Origin: CALDTK01 sp965215215
GTDB taxonomy: Bacteria > Bacteroidota > Bacteroidia > Chitinophagales > Saprospiraceae
Length of the DNA stretch: 64,000 nucleotides
Direction: 5' to 3'
Assembly: GCA_965215215.1 (NCBI GenBank)
Contig: OZ244043.1
Coordinates: 2,356,001 to 2,420,000 of the forward strand
The notes under the pieces are model-generated. The model ran no database searches and was not told where the DNA came from. It saw only the letters and a list, made by a program, of their open reading frames with translations. This document shows, one piece after another, positions 26,166 to 34,420 of the stretch (position 1 is the first letter of the stretch; each line of letters opens with the position of its first letter). A program made the position numbers and the translations under genes.

Positions 26166-27815
26166 GTGGTAGCTGATCAGATCAAGAAAGACGGAGCTAC
26201 GTTTACCCCCAGAGCTCTAGCTGAATATTTGGCCGACGAGCTAATAACCACGCTTGGAAGCACCATTGAAACAGGGATTATTAAGGTGTTAGACCCAGCT
26301 TGTGGAACTGGAGAACTTTTAGTTGCTATCGGAGCCAAGCTGGATCTACGGGGCGTTCAGTATGAGTTATATGGGTATGACGTAAACTTAGACTACGTGA
26401 ACAAGGTTTTAGACCGCCTGCCCCGAGCGCGTCTATCACAAGTAGACTTCCTGTCCGACACTCCAGACATGACATTCGATTTAATTATCGCGAACCCTCC
26501 TTATGTTAGAACTCAAACGCTAGGAAGTGAAAAAGCGCAATACTTAGCTGAAAAGTACCGCTTGAAAGGGCGTGTGGACTTGTACTACCCATTTATCATA
26601 GAGATGACAAAATCTCTAAAGACCGGCGGCACGATAGGTATCATTACTTCAAATCGGTTTATGTTCACAAAAGGCGGCGAAAGTGTGCGGACGTTTTTGT
26701 CAAACCACTATTTTTTATCAAAAGTTATAGACCTAGGGGACACCAAGCTATTTCAAAAGGCTGCTGTTTTACCTGCCATAGTTATAGGTAAAAAACGAGC
26801 TATTGCGAGTAATAGCGAGATACAAACTCCAAAATTTCTCAAAATTTATGAAAGCGAAAACAAACAAGCACATAACAATAGCAAATATGATTCGATATAC
26901 GAAATTATTAGGCATGATAAATCTGGCACGTATACCTATAATCACGTTGCATTTGATCAGACGGTTGGAAACATAATTATAAAGCCTAGTACCAGTAACT
27001 GGAGCTTTCTCACTCCTCACGAAAAGATATGGACTGATCAAATTGAGCGGGCGCCGTATCGTATTAAGGACTTCGCCAAAGTGAGAGTTGGAATCAAAAC
27101 AACGGCTGACAACGTATTTATTCGCGACGACTGGGAAACTTTACCCGCAGAACAGTGTCCGGAACCAGAACTAATCCGAACATTGATTTCGCAAAAAGAC
27201 ATAGGGGCTTGGCAGGCACCTTTCAAATCAGAACTACGAGTACTATACACGCATACCCAATCAGGTAAGAGGAAAGTTGCGATTGATCTAGAGCAATTTC
27301 CAAAAGCTAAGAATTATCTACTCCAGCATGAGTCTCAACTAAAGGGTCGGAAGTATGTGATTAAAGCGAACCGGAATTGGTTTGAGATTTGGGTACCACA
27401 ACAGCCTCGTTTGTGGCCAAAACCGAAGCTCGTGTTTCCGGACATCAGTCAAGGTCCTCGGTTCTATTATGATGAAAGCGGAGCGACGGTAAATGGAAAC
27501 TGCTATTGGATATCTGCTGATGATGTTGACGATCCAAAACTTCTGCTCTTATTTCAAGGAATCGCTAATAGTACAATTCTGGCAACATACCACGATCTTC
27601 AGTTCAATAATCGACTCTACGCCGGACGCCGCAGGTATTTTTCGCAATATGTAGAGAATTACCCTATACCTGATCCCCACTCCACCGAGTCCGCAGAAAT
27701 TATTGACTTAGTACGAATTATTAATGACCAGTCCAAAAATAGAGTAGACATATCATTGAACCTGAAGCTTTTGGACCAAACGGTCAAGAAGGCGTTCGCA
27801 CTCATTCATAGCTAA
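26166..27815 (+). CDS. Type II N6-adenine DNA methyltransferase (Eco57I/PaeR7I-like)
   Basis: 549 residues from GTG 26166, 15 bases after the hsdR stop. It should methylate adenine in the site cut by the adjacent endonuclease. Motif X-like FTPRALAEYLAD at the N-terminus, motif I VLDPACGTGELL and motif IV FDLIIANPPYVRTQ are intact; the C-terminal half is a target-recognition domain (WGLSPKP-like WPKPKLVFPDISQ). Codon use is AT-rich, quite unlike hsdR, so it was acquired horizontally with the two genes that follow on the other strand. Its 3' end overlaps the endonuclease 3' end by 14 bases (tail to tail). Confidence 0.9.
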   Translation: MVADQIKKDGATFTPRALAEYLADELITTLGSTIETGIIKVLDPACGTGELLVAIGAKLDLRGVQYELYGYDVNLDYVNKVLDRLPRARLSQVDFLSDTPDMTFDLIIANPPYVRTQTLGSEKAQYLAEKYRLKGRVDLYYPFIIEMTKSLKTGGTIGIITSNRFMFTKGGESVRTFLSNHYFLSKVIDLGDTKLFQKAAVLPAIVIGKKRAIASNSEIQTPKFLKIYESENKQAHNNSKYDSIYEIIRHDKSGTYTYNHVAFDQTVGNIIIKPSTSNWSFLTPHEKIWTDQIERAPYRIKDFAKVRVGIKTTADNVFIRDDWETLPAEQCPEPELIRTLISQKDIGAWQAPFKSELRVLYTHTQSGKRKVAIDLEQFPKAKNYLLQHESQLKGRKYVIKANRNWFEIWVPQQPRLWPKPKLVFPDISQGPRFYYDESGATVNGNCYWISADDVDDPKLLLLFQGIANSTILATYHDLQFNNRLYAGRRRYFSQYVENYPIPDPHSTESAEIIDLVRIINDQSKNRVDISLNLKLLDQTVKKAFALIHS

Positions 27816-28941
27816 TAGTAGGATTGTGCGAACACGTACCCTCAATCTTATCAAAGAATGACTTAGGTATAGACCGCTGTGATTTACCATTTACGCCAAT
27901 GACGTATGAGAAGTAATCTCCCAAACGTACGCCAGGACATATTAATACCCCTTCCACGAAACCAGTACCGCTATTCATAAGAACGATGAGATAGCGAATA
28001 TCAAAAGTTGTCAATTCGAACTCTGGAATAACTACTATTTCTCTTTCAGGGGTATACCGTCCTAGATCAACTGTAGGTGAGTCTTGAATCTTAATCTCCA
28101 GAAGCTGATTTCGGATGTCTGGATACTGACCTTCCAGAGAGTCCGACTCCCCCACACTATACCCAAGCATGTGCAGGATAGTCCGCTCTAAAAGTTGGCC
28201 TCGCATCTTAGGTTTCCCAACCGCGATTGCCATTCCAATCAGCGGATCGACTAGTTTAGCTATCATTTCTACCGGAAGTATTTTATCGTCTGGGCCGGGA
28301 AAGCGGTTGAACTGCTTTCTTTGGTCGTTAGTGTCTACATTGCTAAGCAACGGCTGAGAACTAATAGTATCGGGCAATACAAGGGAACTATTCGGGAGTG
28401 AAAGTATACGCTTCCTTTGCGTACTAGTTATGATGAGCTGATGCTTTATAGTAGGGCGACCGAACGGTCCAAAATGAGTGGTAATATAAATAGGAGACAG
28501 TACGACAATTGAACGAATGGAACCATCGACCACTCGAACAACTATATATCTAACGTCACTGTTCGCAAGACTTGTCCCATCCTCGTATATTACTATAGGC
28601 TCGTCGGAATCAGGTATACGATTCCAAACCTGTAGATTGTAAGACCTAGCTCCAGTGTGAATGTAAGTATCAATTAGCTCCCTAAGTAGCTTAGGAACAC
28701 CTTTACCCTTATCGACAACTACTGTGTATTCATCTGCTGCCCGCGGTAGTGGGAACTCCTCTAGCTGGCTAGCGATGAGCTTGCGCAAATTTGAGCCTTT
28801 GGTTCGATTTGCGACCTTGTCATTAAATGCTGAGCCGACAAGAGGGGATAACCTCTCTACTATTTGAGGTGATTTAGATATTAGATCTAAACTTGCGGGT
28901 GGCGTGCCCCACAAAGGGTTCATGACTGGCTGCTTACTCAT
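27802..28941 (-). CDS. Type II restriction endonuclease
   Basis: 379 residues, AT-rich. The likely PD-(D/E)XK active site is YPDIRNQLLEIKIQDSPT (Asp, then Glu-Ile-Lys) at about residues 279-296. Flanking regions show mixed alpha/beta content (YIVVRVVDGSIRSIVVLSP, YLIVLMNSGTGFVEGV). The start ATG overlaps the stop of the controller gene by four bases (ATGA), so translation is coupled and the endonuclease appears only after controller protein accumulates. Identification rests on context (methyltransferase plus controller) and the nuclease motif; the recognition site cannot be predicted from sequence. Confidence 0.82.
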   Translation of the reverse strand: MSKQPVMNPLWGTPPASLDLISKSPQIVERLSPLVGSAFNDKVANRTKGSNLRKLIASQLEEFPLPRAADEYTVVVDKGKGVPKLLRELIDTYIHTGARSYNLQVWNRIPDSDEPIVIYEDGTSLANSDVRYIVVRVVDGSIRSIVVLSPIYITTHFGPFGRPTIKHQLIITSTQRKRILSLPNSSLVLPDTISSQPLLSNVDTNDQRKQFNRFPGPDDKILPVEMIAKLVDPLIGMAIAVGKPKMRGQLLERTILHMLGYSVGESDSLEGQYPDIRNQLLEIKIQDSPTVDLGRYTPEREIVVIPEFELTTFDIRYLIVLMNSGTGFVEGVLICPGVRLGDYFSYVIGVNGKSQRSIPKSFFDKIEGTCSHNPTISYE

Positions 28942-29162
28942 TGCAACAGTTGATCTGGTTCGATATGAAGCGCATCAGCTAGCTTAAGAATGTTTAGGAG
29001 AGCTACGTTCCGTCGACCAGCCTCGATTGAAGCGATATAAGTTCTGTCTAGGCTAGCAAGATGCGCAAGTTGCATCTGACTTAGTCCTGCGCTTTTGCGC
29101 CGCTTTGCAAGCCGACTGCCAAACGCCCTTAGTATATCTCGTTCTGCTTCGCTGTAAGCCAT
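28938..29162 (-). CDS. Restriction-modification controller (C) protein
   Basis: 74 residues from ATG 29162; the in-frame ATG at 29186 lies inside the operator and is rejected. A single XRE-type helix-turn-helix makes up almost all of the protein (RLAKRRKSAGLSQMQLAHLA then DRTYIASIEAGRRN). C proteins activate their own operon, including the endonuclease, and repress at higher dose, delaying endonuclease until methylation is complete. A pair of C-box half-sites lies 18-54 bases upstream (29180-29216), and the gene overlaps the endonuclease start by four bases, both classic for this class. Confidence 0.9.
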   Translation of the reverse strand: MAYSEAERDILRAFGSRLAKRRKSAGLSQMQLAHLASLDRTYIASIEAGRRNVALLNILKLADALHIEPDQLLQ

Positions 29163-29177
29163 ATTTCTGCACCAAAT

Positions 29178-29218
29178 GTGACTCATGGTCCGCGCACCTG
29201 CAACGGACTATGAGTCAC
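29178..29218. promoter_or_regulatory. C-box operator of the type II system
   Basis: GTGACTCATGGTCCG (29178-29192) and CGGACTATGAGTCAC (29204-29218) are inverted repeats with one mismatch. Each contains a C-box half-site of the GACT-N3-AGTC type (GACTCATGGTC and GACTATGAGTC). Established for C-protein operators; the assignment here is by match and position. Confidence 0.8.
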
Positions 29219-29557
29219 AATCCTTACGATGTGCCAACGCTGCGGATACCCCGAAAGGCGCTGCGTAACGTGCCCGATGATTCTCCTGCGAGTTTGAAGC
29301 GCTCGTCGTATGGTGTCGTGAGTTTGGGAGGATTTGGTTTCAGTTGCGCATCCTGCGCTGCCATTTAGCCGTATCCATTGCTGGCCCAGAATTAGCGGCT
29401 TTAGCAAAGTCATATGGGGAAATACATATACTTCATTTCTAGAGATATGCTATCAGTTAATCGGGGAAGACCGTAAAGCCACTAGTCGTATGCCCGCCTC
29501 CCCAAATCACCACGGTGGGATTGTACATCGCTGAATGGTCGTATTAAGGGCCAAGCA

Positions 29558-29588
29558 CTGTGCAGCAAGCGCGGCGCCGAACTGGAGG
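29558..29588 (+). pseudogene. Short hsdM-derived fragment
   Basis: Positions 29565-29588 are identical over 24 bases to 31369-31392 inside hsdM, with similarity extending to 31 bases (two mismatches upstream). In the hsdM frame it would read CSKRGAELE before diverging. It looks like the scar of a duplicated or displaced hsdM copy. Confidence 0.55.
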
Positions 29589-29683
29589 ACTCCCTCTTTT
29601 AGACAATCACGAGTCTCCTGAGCCTGGAATTCTTCGACGAGCAAGTGTAGGCGACGTGCCGGGTACGCCACCTCCCCAACCCC

Positions 29684-29691
29684 TACCTTGC
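29684..29691 (+). promoter_or_regulatory. Promoter -7 element of AbiE module 1
   Basis: TACCTTGC, 25 bases before ATG 29717. Module 2 has TACATTGC at exactly the same distance from its ATG 34007. Confidence 0.5.
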
Positions 29692-29716
29692 TCTTGGCGT
29701 TACAAACGGCATCAGC

Positions 29717-30130
29717 ATGTCACTCCCCTCCGACACCTACAAGCGCTTGGCGCAACTAGTTGACGATCAGGAGGATACTGCACCGCTCCTCCTGCGCGAA
29801 GACTTCGTCTCCTGTGGGCCCGCCCCCGCGGTTGCTTCGGCACTCACACAACTCGTGGCCGACAACCGCCTCGCTCAACTCCGCGATGATGCCTTTGCCT
29901 ACGTGGAGCGGTCCAAACGCTCCAACAAGCTAATCCTTCGCCGTACGCTCCAGGATCTAGCGCGGGAGTACGCTAGACGGCGAGGCGTGGAAATCAGGCT
30001 GTCGAGCGCTCAGGCAGAGTACAATGCAGGGTCGACACAAGTGCCCAACGGCTGCTACATAGGCGTGAGCCAAGCGATTGAGGGTCGCCTGCAATACGGG
30101 CAGCGAACCGTCGAGTATGAGTGCGTTTGA
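29717..30130 (+). CDS. AbiEi-like antitoxin, module 1
   Basis: 137 residues. An N-terminal winged-helix region (TYKRLAQLVDDQEDTAPLLLREDF) is followed by a DUF6088/AbiEi-like domain (RRTLQDLAREYARRRGVEIRLSSAQAE, then GSTQVPNGCYIGVSQAIEG). AbiEi proteins are DNA-binding antitoxins that repress their own operon and counter a nucleotidyltransferase toxin. The stop overlaps the toxin start by 14 bases (ATG at 30117), ensuring coupling. The paralogue at 34007 has the same length and layout. Cytoplasmic. Confidence 0.82.
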   Translation: MSLPSDTYKRLAQLVDDQEDTAPLLLREDFVSCGPAPAVASALTQLVADNRLAQLRDDAFAYVERSKRSNKLILRRTLQDLAREYARRRGVEIRLSSAQAEYNAGSTQVPNGCYIGVSQAIEGRLQYGQRTVEYECV

Positions 30131-31052
30131 GCCTACCAAAGCGTCGTTCGAGTCTCTCCTACGAGAAAGGGACGACAACGTCGACCTCATCTCCTTCGAG
30201 AAGGACTGGCACCTCGTCCGTGTCTTCGGCGCGCTTACGCGGTTCGCTGGCGACAACGACACGCGCTTCGTCTTCACGGGAGGCACGAGCCTAAGTAAGC
30301 GTGGGGTGATTTCGCGGTTCTCCGAAGACGCGGACTTCTTAGTCGTCGTGCCTACGGGGCAGATGCCCGGTCGGGGAGCGAGTAGCAAGGCCCGCAAAGC
30401 ACTCGTCTCCTACGTCGAACAGGAACTGCCCGCCTTCGAAACGAAGCTTAGCCGATCTTTTGACGGGGGGCATCAGCAGCTCCTGGAACTCCTCTACCCT
30501 ACCGTCTGCACGACGTCGCGCGATGAGAGTGATCTGCGTCCGCACATCCGGCTCGAGATGCGCTACGTCGAGGGCGATGTCGACGCTACTCTCCTTCCGG
30601 TGCGCTCGCTGGTCAACGAGACCCTTTCCTTGCCCGCCGAGGTAGCATTAGAAACACTGTCCCCGCTCGTCATTGCCGCCAACAAGCTCGTGGGGCTCGC
30701 CTGGCGCGTCATGCGCCGCGGTAGTGGGGACGCGAAGGAGGAAGACCGCAACCTCGTTCGCCATCTGCACGACCTCGCTGCGCTCGAGCAGATCATACAA
30801 GATTCGCGAGAACGCTTCAGCGCGCTCGTGGCGGAGGTCATACAAAGCGACCGCCCCCGCTACGCAGAACTCAACATCGTTCCTGAGGATCTCTTGCTAA
30901 AGGCCAAGCAACTCATCACGGAGGACGCGCGCTACGAGCAGGAGTACAATCGCTTCGTGACGCGGATGTCGTTCGCGCCGATCTCGAAGCGCCTCCCCGC
31001 CGCCGACGCCTTCGCCGCCTACCGCCGCATCGTCGACATCGCCCGCGCCTAG
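30117..31052 (+). CDS. AbiEii-like nucleotidyltransferase toxin, module 1
   Basis: 311 residues from ATG 30117, inside the antitoxin 3' end. The AbiEii/AbiGii nucleotidyltransferase signature is clear: FVFTGGTSLSKRGVISRFSED with the following Asp-Ala-Asp (GGTSLSK and SEDxD), then NKLVGLAWRVMRRGSGDAKEE and RHLHDLAAL, matching the conserved Lys and DL motifs. Such toxins modify tRNA 3' ends or other acceptors and give abortive phage defence; the acceptor is not predictable. All motifs appear intact, unlike most other toxins in this island. A mini-hairpin repeat follows 19 bases after the stop. Confidence 0.85.
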   Translation: MSAFEPTKASFESLLRERDDNVDLISFEKDWHLVRVFGALTRFAGDNDTRFVFTGGTSLSKRGVISRFSEDADFLVVVPTGQMPGRGASSKARKALVSYVEQELPAFETKLSRSFDGGHQQLLELLYPTVCTTSRDESDLRPHIRLEMRYVEGDVDATLLPVRSLVNETLSLPAEVALETLSPLVIAANKLVGLAWRVMRRGSGDAKEEDRNLVRHLHDLAALEQIIQDSRERFSALVAEVIQSDRPRYAELNIVPEDLLLKAKQLITEDARYEQEYNRFVTRMSFAPISKRLPAADAFAAYRRIVDIARA

Positions 31053-31071
31053 CCCGCGCTGCGTCCCGTAG

Positions 31072-31086
31072 GTTTTGGCGAAAGCC
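31072..31086 (+). repeat. GNAA mini-hairpin repeat, exact consensus, intergenic
   Basis: GTTTTGGCGAAAGCC in the 54-base gap between AbiEii 1 and hsdM. The second AbiE module is followed by the same 15-mer at 35356. Confidence 0.9.
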
Positions 31087-31094
31087 CCCCCGCC

Positions 31095-31102
31095 TACCTT
31101 CC
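31095..31102 (+). promoter_or_regulatory. Promoter -7 element of hsdM
   Basis: TACCTTCC, four bases before ATG 31107. Confidence 0.45.
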
Positions 31103-31106
31103 CCCC

Positions 31107-32651
31107 ATGTCCACCAACCACCTCACGCAAAAAGTCTGGAACTTCGCCACCGTCCTCCGCGACGACGGCGTCTCGTACGGGGACTACCTAGAGCAGATCA
31201 CCTTCCTACTCTTCCTCAAGATGGCGAACGACCAAATGGGGTGCAGGGGCCCCGCCTGGGAGTAAGAGCAGCCGCCTTACAATCGGAGTCTCCCGCTGCC
31301 CACGCTCAAGAATGCCGAGGGCAAGGCCATCCCCGGGGCCGAGCGCTGCGACTGGCCGACGCTGTGTGGCAAGCGCGGCGCCGAACTGGAGGTCTTCTAC
31401 ATCCAGGCGCTGCGCAGTCTGTCGAGCGAGCCGGGGCTCCTCGGGCAGATCTTCGTCAAGTCCCAAAACCAGATCCAGGACCCCGCCAAGCTCGCGCTCC
31501 TCGTCAACCTCATCGACGAGCAGCAGTGGACGATGCTCGGGAGTGACGTCAAGGGCGACATCTACGAGGGCCTGCTCAACAAGAACGCCGAGGACGTCAA
31601 GAGCGGCGCCGGCCAGTACTTCACGCCCCGCGCCCTCATCCAGGCCATGGTGGACTGCGTGCGTCCCGAACCCGGCAAAACCATTCACGACCCGAGCTGC
31701 GGGACGGGCGGCTTCTTCCTAGCCGCCTACGATCACCTCGTCAAGCAGCACGCCCTGAGCCGCGAGCAGAAGCGCGGCCTAAAGGAGGGGACGTTTAGCG
31801 GCAACGAGATCGTCCCGGCCACGCGGCGGATGTGCCTGATGAATATGTACTTACACGGTATAGGAGAAATAGACGGCGAGAGTCCCGTGAGCGGCTCGGA
31901 CGCCCTCATCGCCGAGCCGAGCGCGCGCTACGACTACGTGCTGGCCAATCCCCCCTTCGGGAAGAAGTCCTCGATGACGTTCACGAACGAGGCCGGCGAG
32001 GCCGTCCGCGACGACCTCAGCTACGAGCGCCAGGACTTCTGGACGTCCACCTCCAACAAGCAGCTCAACTTCCTCCAGCACATCCGTAGCTGCCTCAAGG
32101 TGGACGGGCAGGCGGCCGTGGTCCTCCCCGACAACGTCCTCTTCGAAGGGGGCGCCGGCGAGACCGTCCGCCGACAGCTGATGCAGACGACGAGTCTGCA
32201 CACCATCCTGCGGCTCCCCACGGGCATCTTCTACGCTAATGGCGTGAAGGCTAACGTGCTGTTCTTCGACAACCGACCCGGTCGCACGGAGCCCTGGACC
32301 AAGGAAGTCTGCTTCTACGACTACCGCACCAACGTCCACCACACCCTCAAGCGGATGCCGATGACGCGGGCGCACCTGGATGAGTTCGTGGAGAGCTACG
32401 CGCTGCGGGAGAAGGCGTCCTCGCTGTACGATGAGGAGAGGAATCCCGATGGACGGTGGCGAGCGTATTCGTACGCGGAGTTGATCGCGCGGGATAAGGT
32501 CAACCTAGATCTCTTCTGGTTGCGGGACAAGTCACTGACCGACCTCGACAACCTACCCCCACCCGAGGTCATCGCCGCGGAGATTATCGAGGAGTTGGAG
32601 GCGGCGCTGGAGGCGTTTCGGAACGTGGAGGCGCAGTTGGGGGGCGGGTAG
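31107..32651 (+). pseudogene. hsdM: Type I DNA methyltransferase subunit HsdM, interrupted by an in-frame stop
   Basis: Reading from ATG 31107 gives the HsdM N-terminus (KVWNFATVLRDDGVSYGDYLE, FLLFLKMANDQ) and then a TAA at 31263-31265 (codon 53). The same frame continues without further stops to 32651 with PPYNRSLPLPTL, GQIFVKSQNQIQDPAKL, DVKGDIYEGLL and GAGQYFTPRALI, then DPSCGTGGFFLAAY (motif I) and YVLANPPFGKK (motif IV). So the only visible lesion is one nonsense codon in a variable loop, possibly with a small insertion. A protein could restart downstream, but would lack the N-terminal helical domain needed for HsdS contact. No hsdS follows; the next gene is an antitoxin on the opposite strand. 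Confidence 0.85.
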
Positions 32652-32662
32652 GGAAGGGGCTA

Positions 32663-32971
32663 CTACCCGCCTACCTCCTCGATGCGGACTACGGTCCGCA
32701 TCCCCAAGGCCTTGAAGACGCGGTCGATCGTCGAGAGCCTGGTGTCCTTGACGCTATTCTCCAGCTTACTGATCTGCGCGCGGCCGACGCCAATAAGCTC
32801 GCCAAGGCCCGCTTGGGTTAGGCCCTTTGCTTCGCGAGCGTCACGGATCTTGTAGCCAAGTACGGCGAGTTCGACTTCGGCATGGTACGCTTCACGCTCA
32901 GGCGTACCCCGCCCGCCAAACTCGTTGTCGAGTAGCTGATCGTGGGACACAAGGTTCGTGGGTCGGGGCAT
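32663..32971 (-). CDS. higA: HigA-type XRE antitoxin
   Basis: 102 residues with a C-terminal XRE helix-turn-helix (IRDAREAKGLTQAGLGELIGV, then GRAQISKLENSVKDTRL). The N-terminal ~35 residues are an extension seen in some HigA proteins. It begins four bases after the end of the toxin reading frame (TGAGCCATG with the toxin TGA at 32975-32977), the usual higBA order. Gene looks intact although the toxin is interrupted, so it may persist as an orphan regulator or anti-addiction factor. Confidence 0.85.
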   Translation of the reverse strand: MPRPTNLVSHDQLLDNEFGGRGTPEREAYHAEVELAVLGYKIRDAREAKGLTQAGLGELIGVGRAQISKLENSVKDTRLSTIDRVFKALGMRTVVRIEEVGG

Positions 32972-32974
32972 GGC

Positions 32975-33316
32975 TCATGGTTTAAAGTATTCAGACCGAA
33001 GGCGTTCTGCCCGGTCGATCTCGCTCTTGGGCGTTTTCGCTGACTTCTTTACGAACGCGGAACAGCAGACCATCCTCGCCTAGTCGTCTCCAGTGTTATC
33101 GATAAAGGCTAAAATGCGAATGAGCCCGGCGGCGCAGCGTTTGCGGTACTCCCAAAGGTCAGTCCCCCTTAGCTTCTTGAGCAACTTTGGATCCCTGACA
33201 TCCAGGCGGTTGCTGACATCGATGACGTGGTAGATCCCCCGACGGCAGGTTTCGTCAAGGGAAAGAATTAGGCTGGATACTGCTGGGTAGTAATCGATTG
33301 CAAATTTAGACTGCAC
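32975..33316 (-). pseudogene. higB: HigB-type (Gp49-like) toxin interrupted by an in-frame TAG
   Basis: The frame from ATG 33316 encodes VSSLILSLDETCRRGIYHV, LLKKLRGTDLWEYRKRCAAG and IRILAFIDNTGDD, then TAG at 33080-33082, and continues in the same frame with ARMVCCSAFVKKSAKTP and KSEIDRAERLRSEYF to TGA at 32975. The FVKKSAKTP segment is the conserved C-terminal motif of Gp49-like HigB ribosome-dependent mRNases, so the stop splits one domain. The truncated 78-residue product lacks the C-terminal catalytic strand and is presumably inactive. The full frame would be 113 codons plus stop, normal for the family. Confidence 0.82.
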
Positions 33317-33712
33317 ATCACAAATTTAAATTTCGTCGGGCCTACTGTGGCTACTTCTAATAATGGAGAACGCTAAGAGTAAGCTCCCACCGGGAGCAAA
33401 TATACGCCAATAGTTCCCGATCAGGAAACATGTTTATGAGCACTACAGGAACATTCCGCACTAACTCGCTCGCTAGTCGACCGTTTTCCAGGCTTGGCGC
33501 TCGTATTCTTGGATATCTAGCCATCAGCGAGCCTGACGTGGTAAAGCAGCTTCGACATCCATTTGCTCGAGTTTAAACAGGTCCAGGGCTGTACTTCGGT
33601 TCCCCCTCCGTAGCCCAGAGCCCGCCCGAGGCGGATGAATTCGGCACACCAACGGAACCCGTATACGCCATCCCCCCCCTCTCGAGCAATCGAGAGTGAG
33701 AGGACACCCGCC
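33317..33712. other. Gene-free stretch upstream of higBA
   Basis: About 400 bases with mixed GC and no convincing gene on either strand. It presumably contains the higBA promoter near 33320-33420 (AT-rich, AAATTTAAATTT-like). Confidence 0.5.
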
Positions 33713-33960
33713 TTACTTCAACAGCCGCCCTACCCGCCGCCGGTACCGCTGCACGTACTGCCGCCGCCCCCGCTCTGGCAAGAACGACCGCTCCACCAAC
33801 GCCTCCACGGCCTCCGTATAGCCCGCCAACCGCGTAAAGACCCGCTCCACCGGTTTTGGCGGAAGCCTTACGGCCTCCGCGAGCGTCCGGAATTGCTGTT
33901 GGATGGATCCACTGCGCTGGGCTGCGGGCAGTAAGCCCTCCACCCAAGGCGCGCTTTTTG
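33713..33960 (-). pseudogene. C-terminal remnant of a HipA-like kinase toxin
   Basis: About 80 minus-strand codons give FRTLAEAVRLPPKPVERVF, AGYTEAVEALVERSFLPERG and a final RQYVQRYRRRVGRLLK. The pattern SFL-x4-G/K-x2-Y-x5-R-x2-RL resembles the extreme C-terminus of HipA-family Ser/Thr kinases of Bacteroidota. No kinase core remains: the sequence upstream is replaced by the promoter of AbiE module 2, suggesting that the module's arrival truncated it. The assignment is moderate because the fragment is short. Confidence 0.45.
33853..33867 (+). repeat. GNAA mini-hairpin repeat
   Basis: GTTTTGGCGGAAGCC: stem GGC/GCC, loop GGAA. Antisense within the HipA-like remnant. Confidence 0.85.
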
Positions 33961-33973
33961 CCTGGGTAACCCG

Positions 33974-33981
33974 TACATTGC
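33974..33981 (+). promoter_or_regulatory. Promoter -7 element of AbiE module 2
   Basis: TACATTGC, 25 bases before ATG 34007, the same spacing as in module 1. Confidence 0.5.
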
Positions 33982-34006
33982 GCAAGACGTTACCAATAGC
34001 ATCATG

Positions 34007-34420
34007 ATGCCACTCCATTCAAATACCTATGCGCGCGTGGCGCACCTGGTTGACGACCAGGAGGATACCGCCTGCCTTCTCCTGCGCGAGGACTTTGCGT
34101 CGTGCGGCTCCGACGAGGCGGTGGGTACGGCATTAAATCGCCTCGTTACCGACGGTCGACTCGCGCAGCTCCGGGACGACGCCTACGCTTTCGTGGAATG
34201 GTCCGACCTTTTCAATAAGGTGATACTGCGGTGCTCCCTCCAGGACCTCGCCCGTGAATATGCTGTACGACGTGGGGCGGAAATCCGACTGTCGAGCGCT
34301 CAGGCCGAGTACAATGCTGGTTCCACGCAAGTCCCCAACGGGTGCTACGTTGGTGTTAGCCAGCCGATTGAGGGTCGGTTGCAGTTCAGACAGCGCACCG
34401 TGGAGTATGAGTGCGTTTGA
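34007..34420 (+). CDS. AbiEi-like antitoxin, module 2
   Basis: 137 residues. The second of two adjacent ATGs (34004 and 34007) is chosen because the protein then aligns end to end with module 1 and the promoter spacing becomes identical. Sequence is clearly paralogous (YARVAHLVDDQEDTA, REYAVRRGAEIRLSSAQAEY, PNGCYVGVSQPIEGRLQ). The differences are spread through the gene, so this is an older duplication or an independent acquisition of a related module, not a recent copy. The stop overlaps the toxin ATG (34407) by 14 bases, as in module 1. Confidence 0.82.
   Translation: MPLHSNTYARVAHLVDDQEDTACLLLREDFASCGSDEAVGTALNRLVTDGRLAQLRDDAYAFVEWSDLFNKVILRCSLQDLAREYAVRRGAEIRLSSAQAEYNAGSTQVPNGCYVGVSQPIEGRLQFRQRTVEYECV

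Larger units (their letters stand above)
29219..29716. other. Gene-free stretch between the type II system and the first AbiE module
   Basis: No convincing gene. GC rises back to the chromosomal level. It contains an hsdM-like fragment (29558-29588) and a promoter element for the AbiE module (29684-29691). Confidence 0.6.

Noticed and set aside
29105..29368. 87-codon plus-strand frame across the C-box region
   Set aside because: It runs antisense through the controller gene and its operator and has no coding character.
33635..33934. 99-codon plus-strand frame rich in Pro and Leu
   Set aside because: It is the shadow of the HipA-like remnant on the minus strand.
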